From NCBI GenBank assembly GCA_023078685.1, contig JALGAS010000002.1, forward strand, positions 2,356,001-2,420,000: 64,000 nucleotides of DNA, given 5' to 3'. This stretch comes from Neopestalotiopsis rosae (Eukaryota > Ascomycota > Sordariomycetes > Amphisphaeriales > Sporocadaceae). The notes beneath the pieces were generated by a model that ran no database searches, was not told the DNA's origin, and saw only the letters and a program-made list of their open reading frames with translations. A program made the position numbers and the translations under genes. Of the stretch, positions 1 through 12,764 are shown in pieces. Each line of letters begins with the position of its first letter. The stretch's first letter is position 1.

Positions 1-1415
1 CTGGCGCCCTCTTATAATGGATTTTCTGTCCGCGTAAGCGCAATACTGGTTGGTAATGTTTTCATGCCCAAGGACGTGGTATTGGAAACCTCGTGGCACC
101 CTTGGCCAGAGCGATATATCAGATACCCATGTTATGCTCGTGTAGTTGACCGATCTCACCATTGGTCGCCGTCAAGGGTTCGTCCAATGTTTGCAGGGAA
201 ACAAGCTTCCCTCGGTATCGTTGCGATTGGGTCCATTGGAAATCCTGGCAAGCTGGTTCGACAGGACCTCGAGGACGACTCCAGTGATCGAGACCATTGC
301 TGGCCAGGTCCTGCCGGCGCTCCGCGGAAGCGGATTTGCATCTGCATGAGCGATACTCCCATGGTGGTATCTGGGAGGCCGCTACCAAGGCTTTGGTCTC
401 TGTTCTGATTGGTGGTTTGCAGACGGAGTAACGGCCAGTATACTATGTTTGGCAATACCCTCGTGTGCTCAGCAAGCTGTTGTAGGCGTTGGACTTTGAG
501 CGAAAAGTCAATGATGATGACGATGTGCATTCTAGCGGCGGAAGCACCCTAGCTAGGAGGATGGAAACTCAAAAAGTCGCCTAAGGGCAGATCCAATGGC
601 GGCTGCCAGATACGGCACGTTGCAGACTATTATCATGGTGCAACCCCGCCCTTGCGACGAGGGTTATCTCCGCTCCCTGCAGCCGATGAAAGTAGGGATG
701 GCATTCTCTCATTCATGTTGGCAGTTATTGGACGATTGAAACTTGTTTATATTCAATCAAGAACCCCCCGGACATATTCTTTGCCGAGACTGATGCAACC
801 CGTCATCCTCAATTCCAAGACCGGGTTTCTGCAAATGATTCGAAGCCTTGCGAACTGACATGCGCGTAAACGTTGTGATTCTGTGCTAATTCGTCTGCTC
901 CAAGACTGCTCCATGACTTACACTTGCACCCATGGCGATGACTTGGCCAATACAAGGTGTATACTTCTCATCCGCGCACTAGTCAAACTCGACCTCTGCA
1001 AAGGAGAATCAAGTTGAGACCTGATCAATGGACTTGAAATATATGATTGGTTGCCATTGTGACAATTTGTGTTTTCGAACTAACGCCGACCCAACCCATT
1101 GGTTCTTGTATAATTAAAATCATCGGAACGCGAAGGATTTGTTTGGATGTATCTTATCACCTTCGTGTCTTCATAGCTCGATTCGCGTCTCTTGATGATC
1201 ACCAAAGTGTTTAGACTATCAATATGAATTCAAACTCGCAAGAATCTTATGAGTCTCGCGGCCTATTGCGTTTGAACATGTTTCAACGTTATGGTGCATG
1301 CTGTGCCGTGACTCCATCAATCTTACATGCGCTAATGATCTCCCCCGCAGCATGGCTATAACTTTGGTCTTCTCCAGCTGACATATCGGCAGAAACCGTC
1401 AACAAGAAACTCAAA
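1..1415. other. Intergenic; no gene recognised
   Basis: Short open frames exist on both strands in the first 530 bases, but none shows a recognisable domain or a consistent splice pattern. The minus-strand frame at about 156-530 begins with a hydrophobic stretch and could be a decayed exon of a gene lying left of the window; this is speculative. The remainder is the upstream region of the oxidoreductase gene that starts at 1416. Confidence 0.4.
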
Positions 1416-2740
1416 ATGTCACCGACGATGAAAGCTCTAGTGCTACACGGCCCAAAGGATCTTCGGCTTGAGGAAGTACCAAAGCCAGAAGCAGGACCAG
1501 GCAGCATCGTCGTCCAAGTTCTGTCAGCTCCCCTATGGGACTACCTGGTACGTGCAGTTAGCTGTCGAGGTGGTCATTCTTCATCTAAACACATGTGCTG
1601 ATCCTCCGAAACATCCAGGCCGAAGTCATTGACGGGACTCGTCAATACCCTCTTGCTTTTCCGCTAATCTTCGGAACTTGCTGCGTGGGGAGAATTACAG
1701 AAGTCGGGCCAGACGTCAAGGCCCTCCAACCCGGAAGTCTCGTATTCTGCGACTACATCGTGCGTCTAAGAGATGCGCCCGAGGAACGAATTGTGCTGGG
1801 TGAGTCACGCGCAGCACATCGCTGACTAGAGGAATAAACCTCCATCGTAATACTAAAACCCAAACCCAGGCTATCACGGCGGGCAAACACCGCTCGAGCA
1901 AAAGCTCTCGTCCGAGTACTGGAAAGACGGCTGCTTTGCCGAGTACGCCCGCTTCCCGGCCGAGAACGTGCACGAGCTGGACGAGCAGGCGCTCGACCGC
2001 CACGCCATCGCGCCGCACCAGATGGCCGAGCTGGCCGCCCTCATCCCCGCCATGGGCGCCGCCAACGCCATCGGCATCACGGCCGGCGAGACCGTGCTCG
2101 TGCTCCCGGCCACGGGCTACTTTAGCTCCAGCGCCATTGTCGCGGCGCTCGCGCTGGGCGCGGGTACCGTCGTGGCCGGCAGCCGCAGCCGGGACAAGCT
2201 GGACGCGCTCGTTGCGCACTTTGGCGACGAGGGCAAGAGGAGGATCCGGCCGGTTGTCCTCACCGGTGATGTGTACGCGGACTGTGCGGCATTGCGCGCG
2301 GCCACGCCCGGTGGAAAGGGCGCCGATGCCTATATAGACTATTCGCCGCCCATGGCAGCCGGCACAACCCATATTGAGGCTGGTCTGTTGGCCCTCAAGC
2401 GACATGGGAGGTGAGTACTGAATGACCACGCTACCCTAGGACAAAAGAAGCCCTTCGTGTTGACTGACATTGGTACCACAGATGCTGTTTCGCTGGTGTC
2501 ATTGTTGACAAGGTCTCGATCCCATATGCTGTCATCATGGCGCAGTGTTTGACAATCAAGGGTCAATTCGCACAAAGCCGAGACGATACAGCGCGTGCGA
2601 TTAGGCTCATCGAATCTGGCAACTTGACCTTGCGAAAGGAGGTTATTGCTCAGCATCCACTTGAAGAGCATGAAGAAGCCTTGAAGTTAGCGGCCAATTC
2701 GGGAGGATGGAAGAAGCTCGTTCTGTTCACCCCAAAATAG
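1416..2740 (+). CDS. Zinc-independent MDR oxidoreductase (quinone reductase/alcohol dehydrogenase-like)
   Basis: Predicted NAD(P)-dependent oxidoreductase of the medium-chain dehydrogenase/reductase superfamily; the substrate is unknown. I join four exons: 1416-1547, 1619-1799, 1870-2410 and 2482-2740, giving 370 residues. All donors are GTACGT/GTGAGT-like and the frame is kept across every junction. The N-terminal GroES-like part carries the family pattern KALVLHGPKDLRLEEVPKPE. The Rossmann part follows the phrase GITAGETVLVLPATG and then an alanine-rich helix ending in GAGTVVAGSR, which resembles the nucleotide-binding GxxGxxG loop but with a degenerate glycine pattern. The C-terminus ends in the typical EEHEEALKLA segment. 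I do not see the cysteine cluster of a structural zinc site, so this is probably a zinc-independent member. It lies head-to-tail with the transporter gene at 3414, and a shared substrate is possible but unproven. Fold assignment is firm; function is not. Confidence 0.85.
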
Positions 2741-3413
2741 ATTGGATATGAAGAATGCAGTTCATTTTCTGTGTGTAGCCTTGTTGCAATCAACCAATTG
2801 CTGTTCCTGGATGACTATAAGTCAAATTATAATAAATTATACACTGCGCATGGACAATTCGTATGTATGTCGAATAACGGGAGTGGCTTGGTTATATCGA
2901 CCTATACTTTCTAATCATAGATGAGATAAAGTGATCGATCCTAGCTAAAGCTTGGCGCGAGCTTTACTCGTCCTGGAAAAGAGGCCTCGTGCTTGAGCTA
3001 TTGGTTCTCCTCTTTCTCCAAAATTACCGTCCCTGACGTAGATAGCCAACCCTTGAAAACTAAAGTTAACCGATTTGGCGGGGTAAACAGAGTTAGTCTA
3101 GGTCACTTTCTGACAGGAACTTCGAGACATTCCACGAACTGTTTATCAATTGCTGAATCTGATCGACATAACCGAAGCACGTGCATGTGTTCCCTACTTG
3201 GATGAGACACGTGCTTGGTCCTGCATCAAAGCCAAGAGACCAGTGCCAATGTCTCTTATCGTGCTTGTTGGTTTCTCTGCCGCTTCTCGCGCGCCCAATT
3301 GAGTTTGACCAGAAACAAAACCTTCCACGGCTATTCGTCTTCTCAGCCTATAAATTGTGGTATCGCGAAACACACATCTGTTCCTGCAGAAGCGTGTACA
3401 CTTCTTGAGAAAA
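2741..3413. other. Intergenic between oxidoreductase and transporter
   Basis: This stretch holds the 3' flank of the oxidoreductase gene and the presumed promoter and leader of the transporter gene. No other gene or RNA is visible. The sequence TATAAATTG occurs at about 3350, some 60 bases before the chosen start, and could be a TATA-like element; this is weak evidence. Confidence 0.4.
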
Positions 3414-5551
3414 ATGGCACAAACAGCCAATCCCACAATGGATCTCAGCAATGCCGAAAAGGGATCGCAGACTGACCGCCCGTCAGCAGACGTGTCAACC
3501 GGCCAGAGCGAGGATCTCCTCGGCCTGCAGGACCTGGACACGGCTCTGAACATGAAGATGCACCTGGTGAATGATGTGAGTAATCATCTACGACAGTGGA
3601 AATGTGTTTCCTCTCTAATTAATACCGTTTCAGGCCATAGATGAGATTGGTTGGACTCCGTATCATTGGAAATTGTTTACTCTCAATGGTTTTGGGTGAG
3701 CCATATACAACGACGTTGTGGTGGTCCGCAGAATATCATCGGCTGACTCGACTCTCTACAGTTACGCTGTGGATTCGCTCGTCCTGCTTCTGCAGTCAGT
3801 TATAGCGTCGCAGGCTTTCAAGGAACTCGGCCCCACCGGCTACTCGGCAGGGTTGACCATTGCTGTCTATGGTATGCTGTTTCCTGCTCACTCTCGAGTA
3901 GATCGTTCACGCTGATGAATTGTCACTCATAGTGGGAATGTTGACCGGTGCGATATTCTGGGGTCTGAGTGCAGATATGATAGGACGAAGATGTAAGTCG
4001 AAACTCGGGTGGCCAATGAGGCAGTGGGCCACTTGGGCGACAAACCCATGGAGCTGGACTAACATGCAACACAGGGGCTTTCAATATCTCGCTATTCATA
4101 TGTTCGGCTGCTGCGATTGTTGCCGGTGCAGCACCGAGCTGGCCCTCACTTGGCTTCTTCATTGCCATGGTCGGGTTTGGAGGAGGTGGAAATCTTATCT
4201 TAGATACCACCGTCTTTCTGGAGTGTGAGTACATGAAGTGGTTCCACTTTTTAGGAGTCTATAACCGCTGGGTTGTATCCCTCTGTATACTGACGCTGTT
4301 ATTCTTCGCGGAGAATTAGACCTACCATCACACAAGCAGTGGGTGCTCACTTTTCTGGCATGTTGGTGGGGATTCGGACAAGCCATCACCGGCTTCATTG
4401 CTTGGGGATTTCTGGGTATGTTCACCCCCAGAATGTGACCAAATTTTCACAACTTCCAACCAGCTGCTTACCTGTGGTACTAGTTCCCGAGCGGTGGAAC
4501 TGCGCCTCGGCAGATGACTGTCCACGCGACTCCAATTGGGGCTGGAGATACACTATGTTCACAGCCGGCGCCCTCGTCTTTGTCCTGTCCGTCCTGCGGG
4601 TGACCGTCATTAGACTCAAGGAGACGCCCAAGTACCTCCTAGGCCGAGGCGAGGATACCGCTCTGGTCGAGCCCCTCCACAGCATCGCGACGAAATATAA
4701 CAGGCCGTGCTCTCTCACCGTTGAGAAGTTGGAGGCGTGCGGCAGAGTCGGATCCGCGGACCGTGGCAGTGGTTTCTCGGCCGGGGAGGCCGTCATCCAT
4801 CTCAAGGGGCTCTTTAGCACTCGACAGCTCGCCTTGTCGACTCTGCTGATCTGGTTGTCCTGGACTCTGATCGGTCTAGCATATCCCCTCTTTTACGTCT
4901 TCCTGAAGTATGCCAAAGTCACACCCCCCATATACCAGAAACCGCAACTGACCAAAGAAAAAAACACAGCGCATACCTAGCCAGCCGAGGCGCCACTGCC
5001 GGCGTCAGCACGTACGACACCTGGCGCAACTACGCCCTGACCAACGTCTCGGGCATCTTTGGCCCCATGCTGGCCGCGTGGCTGTGCGAGCGCCGCGCGC
5101 TCGGCCGCCGCTACACCATGGTGATCGGGGCGCTCGTCACCATGGCCTTCTTCTTTGCCTACACGGCGGTGCACACCCCGGCCCAGAACGTCGGCTTCAG
5201 CTGCGCCATTGGCTTCTGTCTCAACATCTACTACGGCACGCTCTACGCGTACACGCCCGAGGTCCTGCCTGTGAGTTCTTTGCCCAACATTTGCTTTCTA
5301 ACATATTCATGTCGAAGAATCGAGAACACAGCTGACTTGAAGGAAAAACCAAACAGAGCGCCCACAGAGCCACGGGCAATGGGGTCGCTGTGGCGTGTAA
5401 CCGCGTCATGGGCATCATATCAGCCGTTGTAGGCACGACGGCCAACACGTCCACGTCTGCGCCCATCTATGTGTGTGCCGCGCTCTTTATAGGCATGGCT
5501 GCCGTCAGCGCGTCCTTTCCCTTTGAGCCTTATGGCCGCCGCAGCAGTTGA
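3414..5551 (+). CDS. MFS membrane transporter (SV2/sugar-phosphate porter-like)
   Basis: Predicted major facilitator superfamily transporter of the plasma membrane; the substrate is unknown. Nine exons give 519 residues: 3414-3575, 3634-3695, 3762-3871, 3933-3992, 4075-4224, 4320-4415, 4484-4907, 4970-5270 and 5357-5551. All junctions keep frame. The loop after the second transmembrane segment has the MFS signature GLSADMIGRRW. A second characteristic stretch, GFGGGGNLILDTTVFLE, precedes the next membrane helices, and RLKETPKYLLGRGED opens the large central loop. The C-terminal half shows YTPEVLP followed by SAHRATGNG, typical of the SV2-like branch. The exon starting at 4484 uses the AG at 4482-4483; an earlier AG at 4462-4463 would place a TAG in frame, so it was rejected. 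The gene follows the MDR oxidoreductase on the same strand with 673 bases between them. Confidence 0.85.
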
Positions 5552-6587
5552 GATGGAAAAGACATTCCATTGGATTGATAACACCGAGAAATGAGCCAGT
5601 CAATGGGTTCTGTGATATAAGTGTCAAGAGACGCATGCGCTGATATCGGACCTTGGCCTGGGACCAAGTACAGTGGAATGTTGGGCTCGTGCCACCAATG
5701 GGTTATCATGTCAGAAGACTATTGCGCTCATCACTTGAAATGGAAGCAGAAGTGTAATTTTTACTTGATTTATTCATTCATTTGTTTTCAAGTACATACG
5801 GGAGGCTTGTTGGCATCTCCCCTAGATCTCCTCGTCGCCTCGTGAGACCCATTGAATGAGTTTCCGAGACCGGAGGCTGTTGTCGCTTTTCTTTCGACAC
5901 AGCAGCTTGACCACCACCACCAACCTTCTCTCTTCTATCTTCCTTCATCCGCTGTTGAATGCGATACACTGGTATACAGGTCCTCTCTCGACTCGCCCGA
6001 GCGCCAATAACGGTAAACACTAAGGATTACCATTGTTCGGTCCGAAAACCTCTAATAAATCAACCGAGTCTCTATGTGCCGGAATTGCTTCGCTATACAC
6101 AAAACCGATCCCAAATCTAGAAAAAAAGGGCCGTGGCCCATGATCGATGCAGTCAAAACACCAAGCCCGTATCCGGGGCAACTTTTTCGTTTTCGATCGC
6201 GGCGGGGTATCCATTACACAAGCCCAAATGTGACGCAAAGAAAATGCAGGCAATTGCAACGCCCATGGCTCATTGGGGACGTTTTGACGAACCGCGCCGG
6301 TGCTTATGCAGTGTTGTAAATGCAGCAGGAAAACAGGATTTTTAAACAGTAAACAATTATGTTGGCGCAAGGCAGATTATTGCAAGGTCTCTCGCGCAAA
6401 GAGGTCTTTACTGTCGAAAACAAGTCGTGATCGTTGTGTGTGAAAGAGTGACTGTGGGTGGGTATCAAGGTGTGAAAGACACACCATAAAAACAAATCGC
6501 TGTAGTGTAAGGAGTGTGGGTCATGCCGAGGTCGTAATCGTCATGATGACCTCTGGGGTCGTAAATTCGTAAAAAAATGTGGTGGTC
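5552..6587. other. Intergenic between convergent genes
   Basis: Contains the 3' flanks of the transporter gene (plus strand) and of the conserved fungal protein (minus strand). No further coding or RNA signal is visible. Confidence 0.4.
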
Positions 6588-8193
6588 TCACTTGCGCAAG
6601 CCAACTCGACCAGCGAGATTGCGCCAAAAGTTGGCATTCTTCTTGTCCATGGCATCGCCAGGGTACATGCATGCCTCTCGGACCATGGGTCCAACGATGT
6701 CCTCGTCGCCTCGTTCGGGGAATTTGCCTTCCGTATCCATGTGAGGGACAGCCAAGGCGACATCATCATCGAACTTGGGCAGGGAGATTGCTGCTCCGCT
6801 GCGAATGATGAGATCAGCAACCTGGTCGTGGTTGCGGCGCCACTGGGCCTGTGTCTCGGCCCACTTTTGCTCAGTAAGGCTATAGGTCTTGGAGGTCAGG
6901 CCATAGTGCTCGCCAGTTCGAGCCAGGTGCTTGGTGTAGTTGCATCGTGCAGTGGACCAATCGGCGCGGAGCTGCCCATACGTCTCCAGGTTGACCGTGG
7001 ATGGCTTGTACGGCAATGGCAGGATGGTGTAGTTTGCGTGACCGAGGAGGTTGCACCAAGTTTCGTCTTCCTCTGGCATGCCTGGGAGCTCCCCAGACAA
7101 GGTAAGACGATGGAAAGAAGAGACCGAGGGCCTTGAGCTCAATGGTGGAGACATGACCAAGGGAGAAATCGGTTCCATGACTGGAGAAGAAGCAACCTTG
7201 GGAGAGGCCAGAGGAGATGCTTGCGCAGTGCTGACACCAGTGGAGACATCGTTCATAAAGGGTGGTAGGAGTGGCGTGGTGGAAAGAGCACGATCCCGCT
7301 CAATGTCGGCTGGGTTGATGTTGAGGGCCTTCTCGAGCTCGTTGGGGGCAGGTAGAGCAATGTTGTCGGAGCTCTCGTAGAAAGACAAGGCGGGAGTGGG
7401 CGGCAAAGCTGGCTCGCCGCTTCTTTCCGGGTAATAACGTACTGAGGCGGATATCGAAGACGATCTGCTAGTGTCGGCTCTGGATAGCACAGACCGTGAG
7501 TCGAAGCCGTATTCGGACACAGGAGACTGTGTGACACTAGTGCCTCTCTTCCTCCATTGCGTGATGCCAGTGAATTTGGAGCCAATGCGGGACGTGATCC
7601 CGCTGAGAGGAGACTCAGCACCACTGCGCGGCTTTCTAGATCTAAGAGTCATGTTGAGGTCGTTATCACTGAGAAAGCCATAGTCGAAACCACCATCACC
7701 TCGAGAGTAGAAGCCCGCAGAGCTTCGAGCACCACTATCTGTGTGGATGCACGGCTCGTCGCCTAGCATAATTTGTTAGCATTTATATGTCAAGAGTGTC
7801 TGGTAATGAGCACATACAAAGGCAGCTGTAAAGATCTTCAAACTCGCCGTTTTCCAGCGCATCTAGGTCGTCGAAGGAGTCACGTTGGTGATATTCGAAA
7901 GGCTCTTCTTCAACATCTGGGAGAATGTGAGAACCAGCTTTGCCGGAAACCTGAGCAGGAGAAGATGGAGGCTCGGAGCTAGCAGGCGTTGAGAGCTCGA
8001 ATGAAGACATGGAGCTGGAGTACCGAAGGTGGCCGCGCACGAATGTAGGAGCTACGGGAGACATGACGTTGGAGTATGAATCCATGTCGAAATCATGGAT
8101 TGTCTCACTATCCATATCGTACTGCGACTCCTCAAGCTTCCTGCGCTCAGCTACCAGGGCTGGCAGTCGTAATGGGCGTAATCTGGGAGACAT
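6588..8193 (-). CDS. Conserved fungal serine/proline-rich protein of unknown function
   Basis: Two exons, 7818-8193 and 6588-7762, with a GTATGT donor and a CTAG acceptor, give 516 residues from the ATG at 8193. I recognise no enzyme domain. The N-terminal half is disordered and acidic (runs of Ser, Asp and Glu). The middle is Ser/Pro-rich with many SP and SPL sites that could be phosphorylated. The C-terminal 150 residues look folded and conserved: WCNLLGHANYTILPLPYKPS, a segment with evenly spaced aromatic residues, then a helical end with NFWRNLAGRVGLRK. The start is uncertain. An open stretch at 8194-8405 reads as a basic segment, KIPLRRRNSISLPPE, followed by a Pro/Glu-rich region, and ends just before this start. 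It looks like an additional 5' exon, but I cannot find a consensus donor to join it. A soluble cytoplasmic or cortical adaptor is a guess. Confidence 0.65.
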
Positions 8194-8405
8194 GGCGCAA
8201 ACACTAAGATTATGATTTTGGATCCCGCGCAGCGCGAACGAGTGACGCGATGGGGATGCGTGACGAACAAGCTCTCGAGCTGTTCCTGGTGGGGTCGAAC
8301 CAAGTCTGGAGCAGGGGACCTCTCAAGACGGGATGGTTCTGGACGTTTTGTTTCTGGCGGGAGGGAGATAGAGTTTCTGCGGCGCAACGGGATTTTCCAG
8401 GTCAA
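8194..8405 (-). other. Possible upstream exon of the serine/proline-rich protein gene
   Basis: A minus-strand frame begins with ATG at 8405 and has protein-like composition for about 50 codons, including an RRRNS basophilic phosphosite-like motif. Its end overlaps the next exon's start in another frame. A splice from about 8250 to an AG at 8180-8200 would join the two, but no GTRNGT donor is present, so the join is not proposed firmly. Confidence 0.35.
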
Positions 8406-11400
8406 AGCTACCTGGGCATTCTAATATAGAAACAAGCGGACGATGCGCTGTGTGGTGTTTTCGTCGGTTTATCGGGGTGGTGAGAGAGACGATTGCAAGG
8501 CCGTTGTGATCATACGTGTACAGGAGCGTTTCTGGCCTATGGTCGCTCGGCTAGATGCACTCGTCCACGTGTACTGGAAGTGTGCGGCTTTTCAAGATTT
8601 ATGGACGGCGTGGGGTTGTGGCCGCGGGTTGCAGTTGGGCACTGCACTCGTTGGAGAAAAGAGGAATGGAATAGAGAGAGAGGTAGCCCTGTTGTGTTGT
8701 TCCAAAGTTGGTACGTGGCTCGGCCCAATCAGGATCCTCCCCAGCAAAGCAGTTCTCGGCAGGTCGGTACAGGTAGCGAGCGAAAACGCACGTGAGCGTA
8801 ACCCAACGTGTGTATAGAGACAAAAAATCTGGGCGTATCAAGCTTGAAGCTCTTCGTCGGACGCAGGGAGTACGGCAGCAACGCCTTTGTTGGACAGTCC
8901 AGCGGAGATCTAGATGGAGAGGTCGGACGAGAGACAACAAGTCGAGATGTTGTTGCAAACAAACAATTGGTAGGCGGTCCGCAGGTTATCAAAGTTGGAA
9001 TAGTCAAATCAAGTCACACGCGAGGAGGGCGGGAAGGGAAGAAAACCAATGGTGGGAGGCTCTGGGTAGAAGAACGAACGGACTGGCAGGCTTGTACGTC
9101 GTTGGTGAGAAGCTTGCACCGACCCGGCTCGACATGGAAGTGGGATGGAGATGGGGATAGAGCGCGAAAGAAACTAGACTGGGGTCCAGTGGTGGTCGTC
9201 TTGTGCTTCCAGTACGTACCCATCCATCAGAAGCCCATCGCTCGCTCCCAGTTACTGTGGAATGGATTGAATAATGGGACCCAAGGCGCTACCCACAGAA
9301 TCGATCCTCTCCCATCGAATGGGACAAGATGCAAAAAAGTGTGGGTTCAAGGTTGTTTCGTTTGGCTCTTTGGGCAGGACCCGCACCCACGCCGTTGACC
9401 GGGTCCAGGGTCGCAACCAGTTCTAACTCCTCTACCCAGAAAGAAAAACACAACAAGAAAAAAAAATGTGCTGCCAGAAAAGAACCCACGGCAGAGGTAG
9501 CAGGGGTGGCTGGGGGGCTGCTGCTTTCTCCTTCTATCCAGCCTAACTTGAAGAACCGCGCTAGGTACCGTAATCCATGGCACGACCTTAGTCGATGATC
9601 CCAGTGCCCCGTGAGATGGGTGTGGGTGGGCCGTGGAACGCTTCCGAAGGTGGCATGGTCCCTCGTCGCCCTCTTACTGTTTTTTCTCGAAAGGGACAAA
9701 GTGCTATGTAATTAGTAGCAAAGGAGCGCGCAAAGGAGGGAGGGAGAAAAAAAATTGTGTTCGACAGTAAACCCACCACAGCCCAGCAGACGCCAGCCAG
9801 CCGGGGCCTGCTCCCGCCGCGATAGCCTCTTGGCCTCCCCTAACCCCCCAAGAAAGTGCCCAACCCCAATGAAGCCATGGGTTCGCTGCCGTGCGGAGGA
9901 ACACCAGCCGCCAGCAATTGATCGTGATGATGAGAGGATTCCTGCTCTTACTGTTCTGGCTGCTGGCTTTGGCTGGATGACATGACACTGCATCGACGGC
10001 ATAATCAAAATGAAATCCAGTGGCTGTCGTGTTGACTTGGGAGATGCAAATGCATGGTACCGAACCGAACCCAAGCCGGCCATGGAAGGGGTCGTCATGA
10101 ATGTGTATGGTCAATTGGACCTGACTCTCACGCTCACTCTCAGTCTCAGTCTATCATGTTCGCCTCCCTTCCCCTAAAGATGGTGCTTTTGGTGCTCTGC
10201 CTGGTCCTTAATGGCCTGTCCTATCAACGCTTGGCCTCTGGCCTCTGCTCCTTTGTCCGCTTAGGTAGCCTTGGAGCGACATGGCGAAACGGTCCGCCGC
10301 CGGGCCTCAGTCGGCGGCGTAGCAGTCCTCGGACCCCAATCTGGCCATCCCATTCTGTATCCTTTCCTGCTTCTAGGGACCAACCTGGTACGGAGTTGTT
10401 TGTCAACATCAACAAGGACACGCCAGACCCAGCAGTGAACAGTGCCTCCATCACGAGTCAACCTGGGTCATGAGTGTCCATAAACGCGCTACTAGACGTT
10501 CTAACTTGATGCCCAGAGAGGACCATCGAGAACGGGATGGGTGATCGGAGACCTACTATGGAATTCTGATACAGATGCCAAATGCAATATCTAGATTCTA
10601 CTATGTATCGTGCCTACGACAGCAGCCTCCCAGCCTAAACAGCCCTGCGTCTGCGCCTCTCGTTACGTTGATGCACAGCCATAAGAGAAAGTCAACAACA
10701 GCATTCCGTAGCCCTGCCGCTGGGATTCAAACCACAGTAGTTGGCGGATCTCGTCAAGATTGGATCTTGATTCTATTCTTGAGCCAACATCAGCATCATG
10801 CAGTTCTCGCTCGCTTCCTTCCTTCTTCATCCAGGGGGCATCACATTCCAGGGTAGCGTATTTCCCACGCATTATTGCCCATGTTGCCAAAAGCCCACAA
10901 TCATTGAAATGGGCTTCCAGATTGTCCCAAGGTGCCCACCCGGCGAAGGTTGCGGAACTCGCCAGGAAGTTGGCTCTCTCCGCTCAGGCATAACAACGGC
11001 CCTAACCTCTAAGCACCCAAGCAACCCAAGCATCCCCAAGCAACAGGCGATCAATCGTCCTTTTGTGAGCCTGTCCCTGCTGGCGATTGCACAATGCCCA
11101 GTGCCCACAAACATTATGGGCGCCTTTCCCATCTCGGCGGCCGTTGTTTTTCTTTCTGCTTTTTCTGCTCTCTCCCCCCGCTAGGACCTTGGCTTCATCG
11201 GTGGGTAGCGCGAACTTTTTTTTTTTTCCTCACTCTTCAATTTCCTCTCGAATGTCATCCCGGCTCTGACTGGCTAAACCTAATCGAGACTGACCCGTCG
11301 GATCTCTTTCCCTGTCGCCCCGGCCATCGATTAGTGGACAGGGAAACGACCTTTCGGAAAACTGGGGTGTTTTGTTCTGTTCTGCTCTCAGTATGGGGAC

Positions 11401-12263
11401 ATATTTGATCATTCAGAGTTACCACAGTATCACAGTACATCTTTTTTACAACAGACATCCTTGGCGACGATGATGCAAACCAAGGCTGTTTGTCTTGGTT
11501 GCTTGATTATGACCTACACCACGATGCTACATGATCAAAGTGTGAGACAACATATGTCAAAAATATGAACCCGCGAGAGTCCCGTGCTGCATGAGGCATA
11601 CTGTATACGCAGTACCCTCAATCATTACAGGCGAGCAGTCATGGCTTGAGCAGTGCTTTTCTCACGATGCTCGGGTTGGTGGTATGCGGGGAACTGAACC
11701 GCCTTCCTCCAGATGAAGATGGACCTATCTCCCCCACAACCTCCCTATGCGTGCAAGGCTCCCAGGCAAGTCTCCTATCTGGCATCTCGAAGATATGGAG
11801 CACCGCAGTGGACTTCTTGGTTGTTCAAAGCTCTGCGGTCATATCCGATCAATCATCACATCGCAAGCTCAAGGGCCAAGAAGCGTCTTTACCGCCAAAC
11901 ATGAAATATGCCAGAGGATATTATGTACGGAGCCTGCATTGTGTGGATAGGCATGTGCGTGCTCAGTGCTCACTGCTCAGTGCTCCCAACTATTTGACCT
12001 CTGCTGGCGCTTCCCACCCAATCAAAAAAAGTGAATCAGGTTATATGTCGGCAGGTAGCTGCTGCCACGTACATACAACAAAGCAATGACCATGCTGTGG
12101 ACGAATGGCTGCCGCCTTGCTGCAACCGAGGCGCCAGTCAGTTCAGTCCACCATGTCAGATGTGCAGCCGTATCCCATTTACCATCATATGTTTATTATC
12201 CCGCATTGTCATCCCAAGACTCGGCGATTATAAGCGAGGTCTGCATACTCGTTTCTATAACTT

Positions 12264-12322
12264 GCTACACTACACACTACACGACACTACACTACACTAC
12301 ACTACACTACACGACACTGCCT
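12264..12322. repeat. Microsatellite, (ACTAC)n-type
   Basis: A run of imperfect five-base units ACTAC with interspersed ACGAC variants. The same stretch lies inside the gene-poor region and has no coding context. Confidence 0.85.
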
Positions 12323-12739
12323 ACACAGTACGCATGTGCAAGGAAACGCCAGTGTGGTGCACTATGTAAAAGCAGCAAAATGCCATGGTCCAGTTTTCCT
12401 GATCGAGTTGCAGCCAGAGAGGATCCCAAGAGCATCGGGCCTCCACTTGGACAAAGGTCCAGATCAGTCCATGGGGTACCCCCAGCCACGTAACGTATTG
12501 CCCATACGAGGCTAGCTTCTTCCAAGCTTCTCGCAGCTCTCCAAGTCTTTTAAGGCCTATGACACAAGAAGTCTCCGGTTCGGCTGCTTGCCTGCCTATG
12601 ACGGCATCGTCGGCTTCTTCCTCGAAGCCTCACCATTGGCACATTCCGACCAAGTGCGGAAAAGATTGCTCCAAATGAGTTCAGCGTGGCCCGGATTCGG
12701 TAGTAGGCCAGAACCGATGCGGGTATTATGCAAATGCTC

Positions 12740-12764
12740 TTTTTTTTTTTTTTTTTTTTTTTTT
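12740..12764. repeat. Homopolymer of 25 T
   Basis: An uninterrupted run of 25 thymines. It could be slippage-derived or the complement of a poly(A) tail of a decayed retroposed sequence on the minus strand; no adjacent reverse-transcriptase-like sequence is seen. Confidence 0.9.

Noticed and set aside
4462..4483. Earlier acceptor site for the transporter exon at 4464
   Set aside because: It would introduce an in-frame TAG six codons later. The AG at 4482-4483 gives the family-typical continuation.
8808..9398. A 196-codon plus-strand frame in the gene-poor region
   Set aside because: It lies in purine-rich DNA upstream of the minus-strand gene and gives a basic, Gly/Arg-rich sequence with no domain or splice context.
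12740..12764. The two 25-T runs (here and at 54552-54576) as paired transposon tails
   Set aside because: No shared flanking sequence or target duplication is visible, so the equal length is probably chance.
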